Assembly (NCBI GenBank): GCA_958295945.1
Contig: OY282386.1
Coordinates: 5,016,204 to 5,080,203 of the forward strand
Source: Candidatus Poribacteria bacterium
Lineage (GTDB): Bacteria > Poribacteria > WGA-4E > WGA-3G
Direction: 5' to 3'
DNA: 64,000 nucleotides
In this document: positions 36,041 through 45,424 of the stretch, in pieces
Layout of the letters: each line of letters begins with the position of its first letter
How positions within the stretch are numbered: the stretch's first letter is position 1
Notes under the pieces: generated by a model
Seen by the model: only the letters and a program-made list of their open reading frames with translations
Told to the model about the DNA's origin: nothing
The model's database searches: none
Made by a program: the position numbers and the translations under genes

Positions 36041-38929
36041 TTACTTCAGAATCAACATTTTACGGGTTGCAGTATACTTTCCAGCAGTAAATGTATAATA
36101 ATAGACTCCGCTTGAAACGAGTTCACCTATGTGGTTTGTTCCATCCCAATACGCTGCATTATCCTTGTGTTGATAATGTCCAGCAGATTGATTACCAATT
36201 TCTAATGTGCGTATCAAATGTCCATTAGTAGCATAGATATGAATTGCCACAGCTGCGGATTCAGACAGTTGGTATGGAATCCAAGTTTCAGGATTGAATG
36301 GATTCGGGAAGTTTGGTAACAGGATAGTTTTTTCCGGTGTTAATGCTACAAGCAGTTGTTCCAATACTATAATACCGCGTTGGAAGGTAGGATCTGTCAA
36401 TGTTAATTGTTTTGCATCATCAAGCCATTTTAGGACTTCTGATCTTGTTACCGAATTTTCAACACCGTGTAACCATTTTGTGGGTGCTGCAGGATAAGAA
36501 CTTGCCATTGCTGCAGCAACTATGGTAAGATCCACAATATTTACGATACCGTCGCCGTTAACATCTGCCAGATTATCTCCCTCCTGTGAAAAGTTTGATG
36601 CAACTAAAGTCAAATCTTGAATGTTCACAACGCCATCACCATTTAGGTCACCTTGTTGCCGCATAGGTTCAGTTATCTGTGCCACACCAACCCTAGCATA
36701 ATGGACGTTCCCTGAGAAGTCGGTCAATCTAACCTTAGAAACAGTTATTGTGGACGGCTTTAGGGATAGCACTTCAAATGTAAGACTCGCCAATGTGCCT
36801 GCACCAAAACTTTGTCCACTAAGAGATGTTGCAGCAATTGTGACTGTATTGTCTTGAACTATAGGTGAGACAGAATAGGCTCCTGTAGGAAGGAAATCTG
36901 AATTTGAACTACTGACATAACGGATTGCGGATTCATCATACCTTATGGTTGCTTGATATCCAAAAACACTTCCTGCATCTTCTATATTGAGATTGAATGT
37001 TAAGAGTCCACCGATCGCTGGGGATTGTACGGGAGTTGGAGAAAGACGGACAGTAGGATATGATGTTAAGGGTGGCGTATAATTCCATACAAGTACTGTG
37101 CCATCAGAACTTGCACTTGCAAGCGTGTTTCCACTTGGGTTAAATGCAACACTTAATATACCACTTGTATGTCCAGTTAAAGTCTGTAGGAGTTGACCAG
37201 ATACAGTATCCCATAGGCGAACAGTACTGTCGTTACTGCCACTTGCAAGAATATCCCCACTACTATTAAATGCTACACTCCAGACTAAATCTGTATGTTC
37301 AGTAAATCTCTCCAATTCTACACCAAAAGTAGTATCCCATAGTCGTACAGTACCATCATCACTACCACTTGCCAGGATATTTCCATTGGGACTAAATGCT
37401 ACACTTCTGACATAATCCGTATGTCCAATAAACGTCTGTAAAAGTTCACCAGTAACTGCATCCCATAATCGTATTGTTTCATCGGCACTGCCACTTGCAA
37501 TCATTTTACCATCGGGACTAAATGCGACGCTAAGTATTGAGCCATCCTGTTCATCAAGTGTCATGATGTTACCACCAAGGACAGCATCCCATAGCCGTAT
37601 TGTCCCATCTGCACTACCACTCACTAATGTGAATCCATCTGGACTATATGCTACACTCCAGACCCAGTCTGTATGTCCTTCATAAGTTCTCTGATGTTCA
37701 CCAGTGGAGCTATCCCATAACCGTATTGTGCCGTCATCACTACCACTTGCGATTGTGCTACCATCAGGACTATATACAACACTCCAAATCCAATCCTCAT
37801 GACCTAACAACATCTGATTATGTTGACCAGTATTTGCATTCCACAAGTTAATAGTCTTATCCGATCCACTACTTGCAATTGTGTTCCCATCAGGACTAAA
37901 TGCTGTGTCTAAGATATATCCTGTATATCCAGTAAGTGTTTGGCGTATTCCACCAAATGTTGCATCCCATAAACGGACAGTGCCATCTGCTCCACCACTT
38001 GCAATCGTTCCACCAGTGGAATTGAATGCAACACTCAGTACAACTTGAGTATGACCAATAAGGACTTGTTGTGCTTGGCCAGAAACGGAATCCCACAAAA
38101 GTACAGATCCATCAGCACTACTACTGGCAATTGTATTGCCATTGGGACTATATGCAACATCATATACATAACTTTCATGTCCGATTAATGTCTGCTTTAA
38201 TACACCAAACGCAGTATACCACAACCGGATTGTTCCATCACGACTTGCACTTGCAAGGGTTGCTTCAGTTGGACTGAACGCGACGTTATAAATAGAATCT
38301 TCATGATCATTAAGAACATGTTCCTGTTCTCCTGTGGCAACATCCCATATCCGGATGGATGTATCCAAACTACCACTTGCAAGCGTTGTGCCTGCTGCAC
38401 TGAACGTGACACTGGTAACTGAATCAAAATGTCCAGATAGTGTTCTTTGATATTCGCGTGTTGAATAATTCCAAAGACGGACAGTTCCGTCACTACTGCC
38501 ACTTGCAAGAGTCTGACCATCCGAACTAAATGCTACACTTAAGACAGCACCTGTGTGTCCTATAAATGTATGTAGATTGGCACCAGTGGAAACATCCCAT
38601 AACCATATAGAGCCATTGCCATTGCCACTTGCAATTGTTTGACTATCTGAACTAAATGCAACACAATTGACTGTCTCAGTATCTCCTGTAAGTAGTGTTG
38701 TTTCTGTATATGTTTGTGTATCATAGAGCCAAATACCGATGGAACTGACCACTGCCAAATGTGAACCGTCTGGAGAATATTCAACTTCACTCAACCTACC
38801 TTTACCAAGTCGTGCAGTTGCATTCTCAGGTAGATTAAATTGACTTGAAGTTTGAGCAATGACGTTAGTCAGGAATAGTGGTGAAATAGTAAGTAAAATT
38901 AGCAAAGAAGTTATTCTATTTATTTTCAT
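36041..38929 (-). CDS. Secreted 14-repeat WD40 / cohesin / dockerin protein with FlgD-like tail
   Basis: A 962-residue exported protein; signal peptide ends near VIAQ. I count 14 WD-type repeats between residues ~35 and ~620 (pattern SVAFSPDGxTLASGSxDGTI followed by RLWD), enough for two seven-bladed propellers. A cohesin-like domain follows at ~635-770 (FNLNIEDAGSVFGYQATI, FGAGTLASLTFEV), then a dockerin (DLNGDGVVNIQDL, DVNGDGIVNIVDL) and a tail (FPNPFNPETWIPYQLSESAA ... RKMLILK). The tail is clearly more diverged than the other three, so it is older or has escaped conversion. Confidence 0.88.
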   Translation of the reverse strand: MKINRITSLLILLTISPLFLTNVIAQTSSQFNLPENATARLGKGRLSEVEYSPDGSHLAVVSSIGIWLYDTQTYTETTLLTGDTETVNCVAFSSDSQTIASGNGNGSIWLWDVSTGANLHTFIGHTGAVLSVAFSSDGQTLASGSSDGTVRLWNYSTREYQRTLSGHFDSVTSVTFSAAGTTLASGSLDTSIRIWDVATGEQEHVLNDHEDSIYNVAFSPTEATLASASRDGTIRLWYTAFGVLKQTLIGHESYVYDVAYSPNGNTIASSSADGSVLLWDSVSGQAQQVLIGHTQVVLSVAFNSTGGTIASGGADGTVRLWDATFGGIRQTLTGYTGYILDTAFSPDGNTIASSGSDKTINLWNANTGQHNQMLLGHEDWIWSVVYSPDGSTIASGSDDGTIRLWDSSTGEHQRTYEGHTDWVWSVAYSPDGFTLVSGSADGTIRLWDAVLGGNIMTLDEQDGSILSVAFSPDGKMIASGSADETIRLWDAVTGELLQTFIGHTDYVRSVAFSPNGNILASGSDDGTVRLWDTTFGVELERFTEHTDLVWSVAFNSSGDILASGSNDSTVRLWDTVSGQLLQTLTGHTSGILSVAFNPSGNTLASASSDGTVLVWNYTPPLTSYPTVRLSPTPVQSPAIGGLLTFNLNIEDAGSVFGYQATIRYDESAIRYVSSSNSDFLPTGAYSVSPIVQDNTVTIAATSLSGQSFGAGTLASLTFEVLSLKPSTITVSKVRLTDFSGNVHYARVGVAQITEPMRQQGDLNGDGVVNIQDLTLVASNFSQEGDNLADVNGDGIVNIVDLTIVAAAMASSYPAAPTKWLHGVENSVTRSEVLKWLDDAKQLTLTDPTFQRGIIVLEQLLVALTPEKTILLPNFPNPFNPETWIPYQLSESAAVAIHIYATNGHLIRTLEIGNQSAGHYQHKDNAAYWDGTNHIGELVSSGVYYYTFTAGKYTATRKMLILK

Positions 38930-39093
38930 TATGGAGGATTTCCTTTTCTGTATTATTCCAAATAGAGTTGGGGTTTAGCATTCGATAATGTCCTTTCGGA
39001 AGTATTGTGTAATTAGAAGGTCATTCAATGACGTGAAGGACTCTATTGTTTGAAGCATAATCGTCTGAAGATTGATATTCATAAGACGTTGTG

Positions 39094-41601
39094 TCACGAC
39101 CAAACATAGATTTCGTCTTCATCAGCAGAATAACCGATAAATACTGCCAAAACAATTCTGGCGCGTGTTCCTTGAACAGCAGGAACTTCGTGGATACATC
39201 GTGTATTGAAAAAGTAGAGATCCCCCTGTTTCAAATCAACTTGACAGTTTTCTATTCTATTCTCAGCAGCATATTGGTCGAACGTTTCTTCAGCAATGTA
39301 AGGTTGAACATCTTCTGACCATAAACAACGGTGTAATATGGCTTGAGTTCCCTTCCCATTTGTATCTGCATTTTGAACGCATAGGACACCTGCAAATTGA
39401 TGTTCAAATCGATAGACAGCATAATCGGTTCGCTGCTCACGGTATTTTACACTGTCAATATGTGGTTTGTAGCTATGTGTTTCATAGTGTACACGAAAGA
39501 TGGCAGGCCCGTATAGTGAACCGTCTGGTTCACGTGCAACCTTTGTCTCCTTTCCTGGAGAAAGTGCTGCAAGTGATTCATAAATCAGGTTGACCGGATT
39601 GTCAAATCCATCAAACAGGTGATTAAAAAGGTGGTGTGTGGCTTTCGCGTGTGCCAAAAAACCTTCTTTGTCGTTTCCTCGATTTCCAAGGCTTGTTCCA
39701 ATATCAATACGCGTCCGTTTGTCTGCTGAGTTCATATCAGCTTCATCTCGCATCAATCCCATATTGGTAAAGCGATTTATGAGACCTTCACATTGTTCTG
39801 GTGAATAGGCATTACGAAGGATAATAGCAGGAATCTCTGCTTGAGAAAGGGAATATATTGGGTCTTTATAGTTCTTACAAACTGTTTTAAGATCGGGCTC
39901 AGCAGGCAGCCAGTTTGTTTCAGATTTCATACTCGTCTCCAAATTTTGTGTTTCCTGACTTAAATACGAGAATTGCTGTTCAGAAAGATGTTGGGAAGGC
40001 GGCTTTTGTAGAACTGGAATTACATAACTCCGAATGGTCAAGTCATCAATGGTGTCAGTTTCAACTAAGGGTCTTGGGTTCTCACGATGGTCAAATACTA
40101 CATAGTAACCTTGCGTAGTATTTTCCAATTTCATATATTCTGCAAGTTGCTGTTTTCCTAATTCATAACGTCGTTCACTTCGCCATACCTTTGTTTCAAT
40201 GATATATTGCTCACCGTAATGAAAGACGACAATGTCTGCTCGACCTCTCCCTGTCTGAACTTCTAAACGAATTGATGCACCTACTGTCTGAACAAACTGG
40301 TCTAAATACGCTGAAAGCAAATATTGTCCAACAAATTCTTGTGGTGTATCTGGAACTTGTAGTATTTTATATCCAACACGCGCAATGAAATTCTTGAAAT
40401 TGTCCATCAAGGCATCCATCTGTATCTTCCCAGAAGATGCCAAATATCCAGCAAAATCTATTGGACCGTCATCAGAGAAATATTCACTTTCAAGACCATT
40501 TCCTGGTGGTTGAAATGTTTGAATGATACAATACAGATAAATCGGATTTAATATTTCACATAGTCCATCTTCACCTTTTCTTATGACACCGAATGTTACA
40601 AGATCACTAATAGTCTCATTTCGTAAGTTAAATCGTTTTCCATCATCAGAAAATGCTATTTCCATCAACATCGATTCATACTTACGATCCCTACGAATAT
40701 TTGTTGTCAGATGGTCTATGTTTGTGTTTCGTTCTTCAAGGAGAATAGCGTGTGCTTGCAGAAAGTGTGATATTTCAATTGTATCGCTCTTTGGTATATC
40801 AATATCCTCAGTTAGAATCTGAGCAAGTCGATTAACGAGGAAGGGTTGTCCAGCGGTCTGTTTATGAAGTAATTCCAAAACATCTGGAGCAATTAATTGT
40901 CCGACTTCATCCGTATATTGACCGAACAATTCACGTACCTGTTGATGTGAAAAGTTTGGTAACGTGAACTCGTCTTGAATATTAAATGGTGAAATAGAAC
41001 GATCATAGTTCAGTTGTGTAATGCTCTTTACACCGACAATACTAACACTATACGGGGAGCGAACTACTTTATCAGAAAGATAAATCCTTCGGAGTGTATG
41101 CAGAAAGTCGCTCACAACAGTTTGTGGTATTCCATCAAATTCGTCGATTATTATAACAACACGCGGAATTATAGATGCATCTGACTCTTGTATGAGAAAA
41201 TTAGCTAATTGTCTAAGAAAACGACTAAAATCAATATGGTTCGTTAATTGTGTACTTTCAAAATATTCTACAAGTTTAGATGAATGATTAACACTCCGTT
41301 TACTATAGACTGTTTGAATTTCTTCACGAATGTCTTCAAGTATATCCTGATAGAATACTTCGGGTGAACAATTTTTATAAATCTCAAAATTGAGTTGAAT
41401 TGGAAAAAAAGATTCGTCTTCTTCCGAAAGCACCTTGAGTACGTCTTTGAAGAATGTCGTCTTTCCACTTTGACGTGGAGCAAAAAGTACGATGTATCTG
41501 CCTTGTTTCACACGGTCAATGTAATCAGCAAGTTCATCACTACGTGACACTACATAGTGTTCTTGAGAATTAACAGGACCTTGAGTTCCGAATCTTCTCA
41601 T
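39094..41601 (-). CDS. AAA ATPase / PD-(D/E)XK nuclease-like / 2OG-Fe(II) oxygenase-like fusion
   Basis: An 835-residue fusion. Residues 1-360 are an AAA-like ATPase with Walker A APRQSGKTT (42-49 region) and Walker B VVIIIDEFD (148-156). Residues ~380-530 end in a PD-(D/E)XK-type motif: GRGRADIVVF and IIETKVWR (E469, K471). This ATPase plus nuclease arrangement is a common Poribacteria-type gene that normally ends near residue 535. Here it continues into a 278-residue Fe(II)/2-oxoglutarate oxygenase-like domain with H714-x-D716 (PHID), H804 and R813/R815. That domain starts at Met558, whose ATG (39930) has a GGAG six bases upstream, so it may also be made alone. Either a true fusion or a recent stop loss. 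Confidence 0.8.
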   Translation of the reverse strand: MRRFGTQGPVNSQEHYVVSRSDELADYIDRVKQGRYIVLFAPRQSGKTTFFKDVLKVLSEEDESFFPIQLNFEIYKNCSPEVFYQDILEDIREEIQTVYSKRSVNHSSKLVEYFESTQLTNHIDFSRFLRQLANFLIQESDASIIPRVVIIIDEFDGIPQTVVSDFLHTLRRIYLSDKVVRSPYSVSIVGVKSITQLNYDRSISPFNIQDEFTLPNFSHQQVRELFGQYTDEVGQLIAPDVLELLHKQTAGQPFLVNRLAQILTEDIDIPKSDTIEISHFLQAHAILLEERNTNIDHLTTNIRRDRKYESMLMEIAFSDDGKRFNLRNETISDLVTFGVIRKGEDGLCEILNPIYLYCIIQTFQPPGNGLESEYFSDDGPIDFAGYLASSGKIQMDALMDNFKNFIARVGYKILQVPDTPQEFVGQYLLSAYLDQFVQTVGASIRLEVQTGRGRADIVVFHYGEQYIIETKVWRSERRYELGKQQLAEYMKLENTTQGYYVVFDHRENPRPLVETDTIDDLTIRSYVIPVLQKPPSQHLSEQQFSYLSQETQNLETSMKSETNWLPAEPDLKTVCKNYKDPIYSLSQAEIPAIILRNAYSPEQCEGLINRFTNMGLMRDEADMNSADKRTRIDIGTSLGNRGNDKEGFLAHAKATHHLFNHLFDGFDNPVNLIYESLAALSPGKETKVAREPDGSLYGPAIFRVHYETHSYKPHIDSVKYREQRTDYAVYRFEHQFAGVLCVQNADTNGKGTQAILHRCLWSEDVQPYIAEETFDQYAAENRIENCQVDLKQGDLYFFNTRCIHEVPAVQGTRARIVLAVFIGYSADEDEIYVWS

Positions 41602-41628
41602 CGTCTATACCTTATGGTTATCAAATAC

Positions 41629-42453
41629 TTAAAATTTCGGATTGAAGAGATAATCATCCAATTTCTCTTTTACAAATTCTGCATTATGATCAAGTTCACT
41701 GTTCTCAAATGCCTTTTCACATCCAGTTTGATACTTCAAACGTCTCCCTGAGCGCATCCAACGGATTCGGTGAATCATTGCAATCATGTGGCGCGGTTTG
41801 TCAGATAGGTTTGGCACACCTCTATGCCAAAGACGCATATCACGTATTAATGCACTCCCTTTTTTCGCATTCCCTCGTATTGGTGGAACGGTTTCACGAC
41901 GTTCAGTTTCATGGTCATCATCAATATGTCTGCCACTCACATCCAAATGTGAACCAGGCCACAGTTCAACACTACCATTCTCCTCTGATGTATCTTGTGG
42001 TGATATATTAACAACTACCTCTGCCGTTGGATGAGCAATTTCCTGATTCTGCCATAAATGATCACTATCTCTATGTAACGGTTGTATACCACTTCCTGGA
42101 CAGTTCGTGTTCCCATTATAAAAGTTGTTGTAGACTCCCTCTCCAAGCAATTCTTTTGTCACTTGTATAACATAGGGATTTGCAACAATATCACTAAAAA
42201 TATAAGGAGCAAACGGTGGAGGTCCCTGCTGTAGATGCCCCTTAAGCATTCCGGCACCACCCCATTTTCCAGCTTTAATCAACTTTTGCGAATCGGCATC
42301 CATGCGTTCCTTCAGAATATCCAGATGTTCATGTTTAATGATGTTCTCCAGAACAACATACCCATCAATAAGGATCGCTTCAACGGCTTGTTTGACATGT
42401 TTCTCAGAGAGTTTACCCGCAGATAATTCTTTTGGTTTAACTGTTATGAGCAT
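41629..42453 (-). CDS. Phytanoyl-CoA dioxygenase (PhyH) family protein
   Basis: About 274 residues. The Fe(II) site is visible as HRDSDHLW (HxD) and the distal His in LWHRGVPNLSDKPRHMIAMI, with an Arg for 2-oxoglutarate nearby. The opening VEAILIDGYVVLENII is typical PhyH. I start at the ATG 42453, which overlaps the end of the aspartate kinase gene by 17 bases and implies coupling; the open frame extends to 42486. The AAA/nuclease/oxygenase gene begins 27 bases downstream, giving a three-gene unit. Substrate unknown, but the link to aspartate kinase hints at an amino-acid-derived compound. Confidence 0.88.
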   Translation of the reverse strand: MLITVKPKELSAGKLSEKHVKQAVEAILIDGYVVLENIIKHEHLDILKERMDADSQKLIKAGKWGGAGMLKGHLQQGPPPFAPYIFSDIVANPYVIQVTKELLGEGVYNNFYNGNTNCPGSGIQPLHRDSDHLWQNQEIAHPTAEVVVNISPQDTSEENGSVELWPGSHLDVSGRHIDDDHETERRETVPPIRGNAKKGSALIRDMRLWHRGVPNLSDKPRHMIAMIHRIRWMRSGRRLKYQTGCEKAFENSELDHNAEFVKEKLDDYLFNPKF

Positions 42454-43801
42454 CAAAAAATTCCTTGTAGAGTGCTTGAACTGCAACTTCCATTTCAGAT
42501 GACTTTACACCGAACATCATACTTACCTCATTTGAACCTTGGTTAATTATCTCTATATTAACATCAGAATCTGCTAAGGCACTTGTTGCCCGTGCAGCTA
42601 CTCCAACAGTATGCTGCATGCCTTCACCAACAACCATAATGAGAGATAAACCTCTTTCAACAGATATATCTTCTGGTGCCAGTGTTTGCCGTATTTTTTC
42701 TACAACTCTTTTCTCTTTGTCTGCAGGTAGGTTATCTTCACGAATAATAACTGACATGTTGTCTATTCCAGATGGCACATGTTCAAATGAAATGTCTTCA
42801 CCTTCCAAAATTTGCAATAAACGTCTACCGAATCCTATTTGACGGTTCATGAGATATTTGCTGAGATATACACAACAGACATTGCTCATCGCTGCGATAC
42901 CAACAACAGGAGTTTTCCTTGAGTTACATTCAGGTACAATCAGTGTTCCAGCAGCCTCAGGATTGTTCGTATTACGGATGTGGACTGGCACCATGGCACG
43001 ATACACAGGTTCAAGGGCTTCATCGTGAAACACAGAGAATCCTGCATAAGATAACTCACGCATTTCACGGTAGGTAAGTTCTGAAATTGCGACAGGATCT
43101 GATACAATAGATGGATTTGCTGCGAATACAGAGTCAACATCTGTGAAGTTCTCATATACTTCTGCCCGAACAGCACTGGCGAGAATCGCACCAGTTATGT
43201 CAGAACCACCACGAGAGAAAGTAACAATATGTCCGTCATTAGAATATCCGAAAAATCCTGGAAAAATGCTTATTCCCGGACGTTCATTTAACGTACGTAA
43301 ACGGTTATATGCTTCTGGAAGAACATGTGCATTGCCCGGTTCATCTGAAAGGAGTAGTCCTGCATCTTTCGGATTTACATATTGGGCTTCTACTCCACGT
43401 GACTGCAACACCTCTGCAATCAAACGTGCACAATTATCTTCGCCTCCCGCCTTCATAGTATCCATATAAAGATCCGCATCATCTGTGCTGCCTTCAAGTC
43501 TATCTGTAAAGTCGTGTGCAATAGATTCAACAATCTCCGCGGGAAGTTCCAAATCAGTAGCAATATTACGGTATCTTTCAATAGCCTCCGCACATTCGGA
43601 TGCACCGATTTTTCCCATCAATCGCTGAGATGCAGCTGCAATAAGCAGGTCGGTTACTTTGATGTCATTGTCATGTCGTTTTCCGGGTGCAGATACAACG
43701 ACTATCCTGCGTGAGGGGTCATCGGTGATGATGTCGCAGACTTGACGAACCTGCTCTCCTGTGGCGAGAGAACTCCCGCCAAACTTTGATACTTTTAACA
43801 A
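42437..43801 (-). CDS. lysC: Aspartate kinase
   Basis: Phosphorylates aspartate, the first step to lysine, threonine and methionine. The N-terminus VSKFGGSSLATGEQV is the family kinase signature; GFFGYSNDGHIVTFSRGGSD is the ATP/aspartate site, and YTFTDVDSVFAANP-type text follows (ENFTDVDSVFAA). Two ACT-type segments lie at the C-terminus (SLIMVVGEGMQHTVGVAAR). Length 454 is normal for monofunctional enzymes. The start is a TTG at 43801 with GGAGGAT upstream. Other aspartate-pathway genes are not adjacent. Confidence 0.93.
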   Translation of the reverse strand: MLKVSKFGGSSLATGEQVRQVCDIITDDPSRRIVVVSAPGKRHDNDIKVTDLLIAAASQRLMGKIGASECAEAIERYRNIATDLELPAEIVESIAHDFTDRLEGSTDDADLYMDTMKAGGEDNCARLIAEVLQSRGVEAQYVNPKDAGLLLSDEPGNAHVLPEAYNRLRTLNERPGISIFPGFFGYSNDGHIVTFSRGGSDITGAILASAVRAEVYENFTDVDSVFAANPSIVSDPVAISELTYREMRELSYAGFSVFHDEALEPVYRAMVPVHIRNTNNPEAAGTLIVPECNSRKTPVVGIAAMSNVCCVYLSKYLMNRQIGFGRRLLQILEGEDISFEHVPSGIDNMSVIIREDNLPADKEKRVVEKIRQTLAPEDISVERGLSLIMVVGEGMQHTVGVAARATSALADSDVNIEIINQGSNEVSMMFGVKSSEMEVAVQALYKEFFDAHNS

Positions 43802-44018
43802 TCCAAATCCTCCGTAAATAAAATATGATATTAACTACAATTATACCATATTATCTCCTAATTAGAAAAGTTTTCATACCATTCCATTTCTGAAAATAAG
43901 ATTTCACAAGGAAAACAAACCGCTCGTAGTCGCGAAATCATTGCCCCTCTTACATTCTGCACCGAAGTGTGAATCCATAATCCTATAATAATGTGAGTTT
44001 GATAAGATACCCTAAACT

Positions 44019-44113
44019 GGTAGGTTCGGTTTCCAAACCGAAAAGGATTTGTCTCAAACACTTCATAGAGGTCTTAGCATAGGATCCGGTTCGGTTAGGA
44101 AACCGCACCTACC
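44019..44113. repeat. 95-bp repeat with 16-bp inverted ends
   Basis: Ends GGTAGGTTCGGTTTCC (44019-44034) and GGAAACCGCACCTACC (44098-44113) are inverted with one mismatch. The same GGTTCGGTTAGGAAACC phrase occurs at 9932-9961. The rest of the 43802-44220 gap shows no gene. Confidence 0.6.
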
Positions 44114-44129
44114 TGCTTGGGTTGATCAC

Positions 44130-44189
44130 TAAGTTGACACCTTTAGGTGCCGATTTAGACAACTCAACTATAGACGGGGTGTCAACTAA
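44130..44189. repeat. 60-bp unit with 12-bp inverted ends
   Basis: Ends TAAGTTGACACC and GGTGTCAACTAA are inverted with 11 of 12 matching. It lies immediately beside the 95-bp repeat. Too short to code. Confidence 0.5.
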
Positions 44190-44220
44190 ATCTGAGGATT
44201 CACCACACGTAGAATATAAA

Positions 44221-45288
44221 TTAACGCTTCCGGGTCTGTCCTTCAAATGGAGTCCGAAGATCATACTTGCCTTCTTCAAGAACTTGAAGTGTTCCATCAT
44301 CAACCATCAACTCCAGCGGTAATTCTTTTGTTTCAAGCGGCATATTGACTACATTCTTAATCCGCAATGATTCATAAATTGCCATCATAATTTCAATGGT
44401 ATAACGTGCTTGTTCACCTCTACCTCGATGTGTGGGAATTTTGCCCTCTATCCATTCAATTAGTTCTTGGAATTGATTTTTGGGTTCTGGTTGAGGCGTA
44501 ATTGTCTGCCACCCTTTCGCATCGTTGTTTTGGAGAAGCACTGTACCGTTATCACCGCTACGAATTTGTCCCTCTGTACCGGCAACTATCGGCATTGATA
44601 CACCAGGATCCGGTAAGTCACCCTCATAAATGGCACGTGCACCACCTTCAAAACACACTAATCCCATACATAAATCTTCACATATCGTCCTGCGTTCCCA
44701 TCGATCTGTAGTGCGAGATGTTGTTCCAATTACCCACAAAGTCTCGGGATCAGACAACATAAAACGCCATCCGTCTATCGCATGTGTGCCAGTATTCAAC
44801 AAACCCGCGTGTGCCTTAGCACGATGGTGAAGCGTGGTCGGTTGTCCTATTGCACCAGATGCTATAAGTCGTTGAATTTCTATGCTGACTGCACTGTATC
44901 TTCTTTGGTGACCAATGACAAGTTTTACATCGTTCTCTTCACATGCCTTTAGCATTTCGTCTGCTTGACCAAGTGAAGCAGCCATTGGTTTTTCTCCCAT
45001 GATACCCTTCACACCAGCTTTCGCAGCTGCAACTGTGGCTTCTGAACGTGGCCCCTGCCAAGTCGTTATGCTGACGATATCCAGATCCTCTTTTGCTAAC
45101 ATTTCATCAACATCGGTGTAAGTAGCTGACAGACCGAATTCGTCTGCTAACTTCTTCGCAGATTCTTCATAGATATCCATCGCCGCTACAAGTTCAACAT
45201 TCTCTTGTTTTTGCCATGAACGAGAATGAGACCTACCCATTCCTCCACAACCGATAACTCCTATCCGATATTTCTGATTCATTGCCAT
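44221..45288 (-). CDS. Gfo/Idh/MocA family oxidoreductase
   Basis: NAD(P)-dependent oxidoreductase of about 355 residues. The Rossmann start is IGVIGCGGMGRSHSRSW, with ELVAAMDI after it. The EKP motif is IMGEKPMA, and HHRAKAHAGLLNTGTHAIDG gives the family His/Asp region. Start chosen at 45288 (MAMNQKYRIG) because AAGGAG lies nine bases upstream; the open frame continues to 45444, overlapping the start of the divergent DUF2064 gene. Substrate probably a sugar or polyol; it is only distantly like the other copy at 18261. Confidence 0.92.
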   Translation of the reverse strand: MAMNQKYRIGVIGCGGMGRSHSRSWQKQENVELVAAMDIYEESAKKLADEFGLSATYTDVDEMLAKEDLDIVSITTWQGPRSEATVAAAKAGVKGIMGEKPMAASLGQADEMLKACEENDVKLVIGHQRRYSAVSIEIQRLIASGAIGQPTTLHHRAKAHAGLLNTGTHAIDGWRFMLSDPETLWVIGTTSRTTDRWERRTICEDLCMGLVCFEGGARAIYEGDLPDPGVSMPIVAGTEGQIRSGDNGTVLLQNNDAKGWQTITPQPEPKNQFQELIEWIEGKIPTHRGRGEQARYTIEIMMAIYESLRIKNVVNMPLETKELPLELMVDDGTLQVLEEGKYDLRTPFEGQTRKR

Positions 45289-45424
45289 ATTCTTATTCTC
45301 CTTAGATTCAGTCAAAAAATCTAACACAATAATTTTGCATAATTTATCAATTTCTACGGAATGCGTCAACATGTTTTCACTACAGATTTCTATATTGACG
45401 GAACCACTGTTATCTGATAAATTG

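Noticed and set aside
24191-38929. Cellulosome for plant polysaccharides
   Set aside because: Cohesin and dockerin occur, but no glycoside hydrolase or cellulose-binding domain was recognised in the window.
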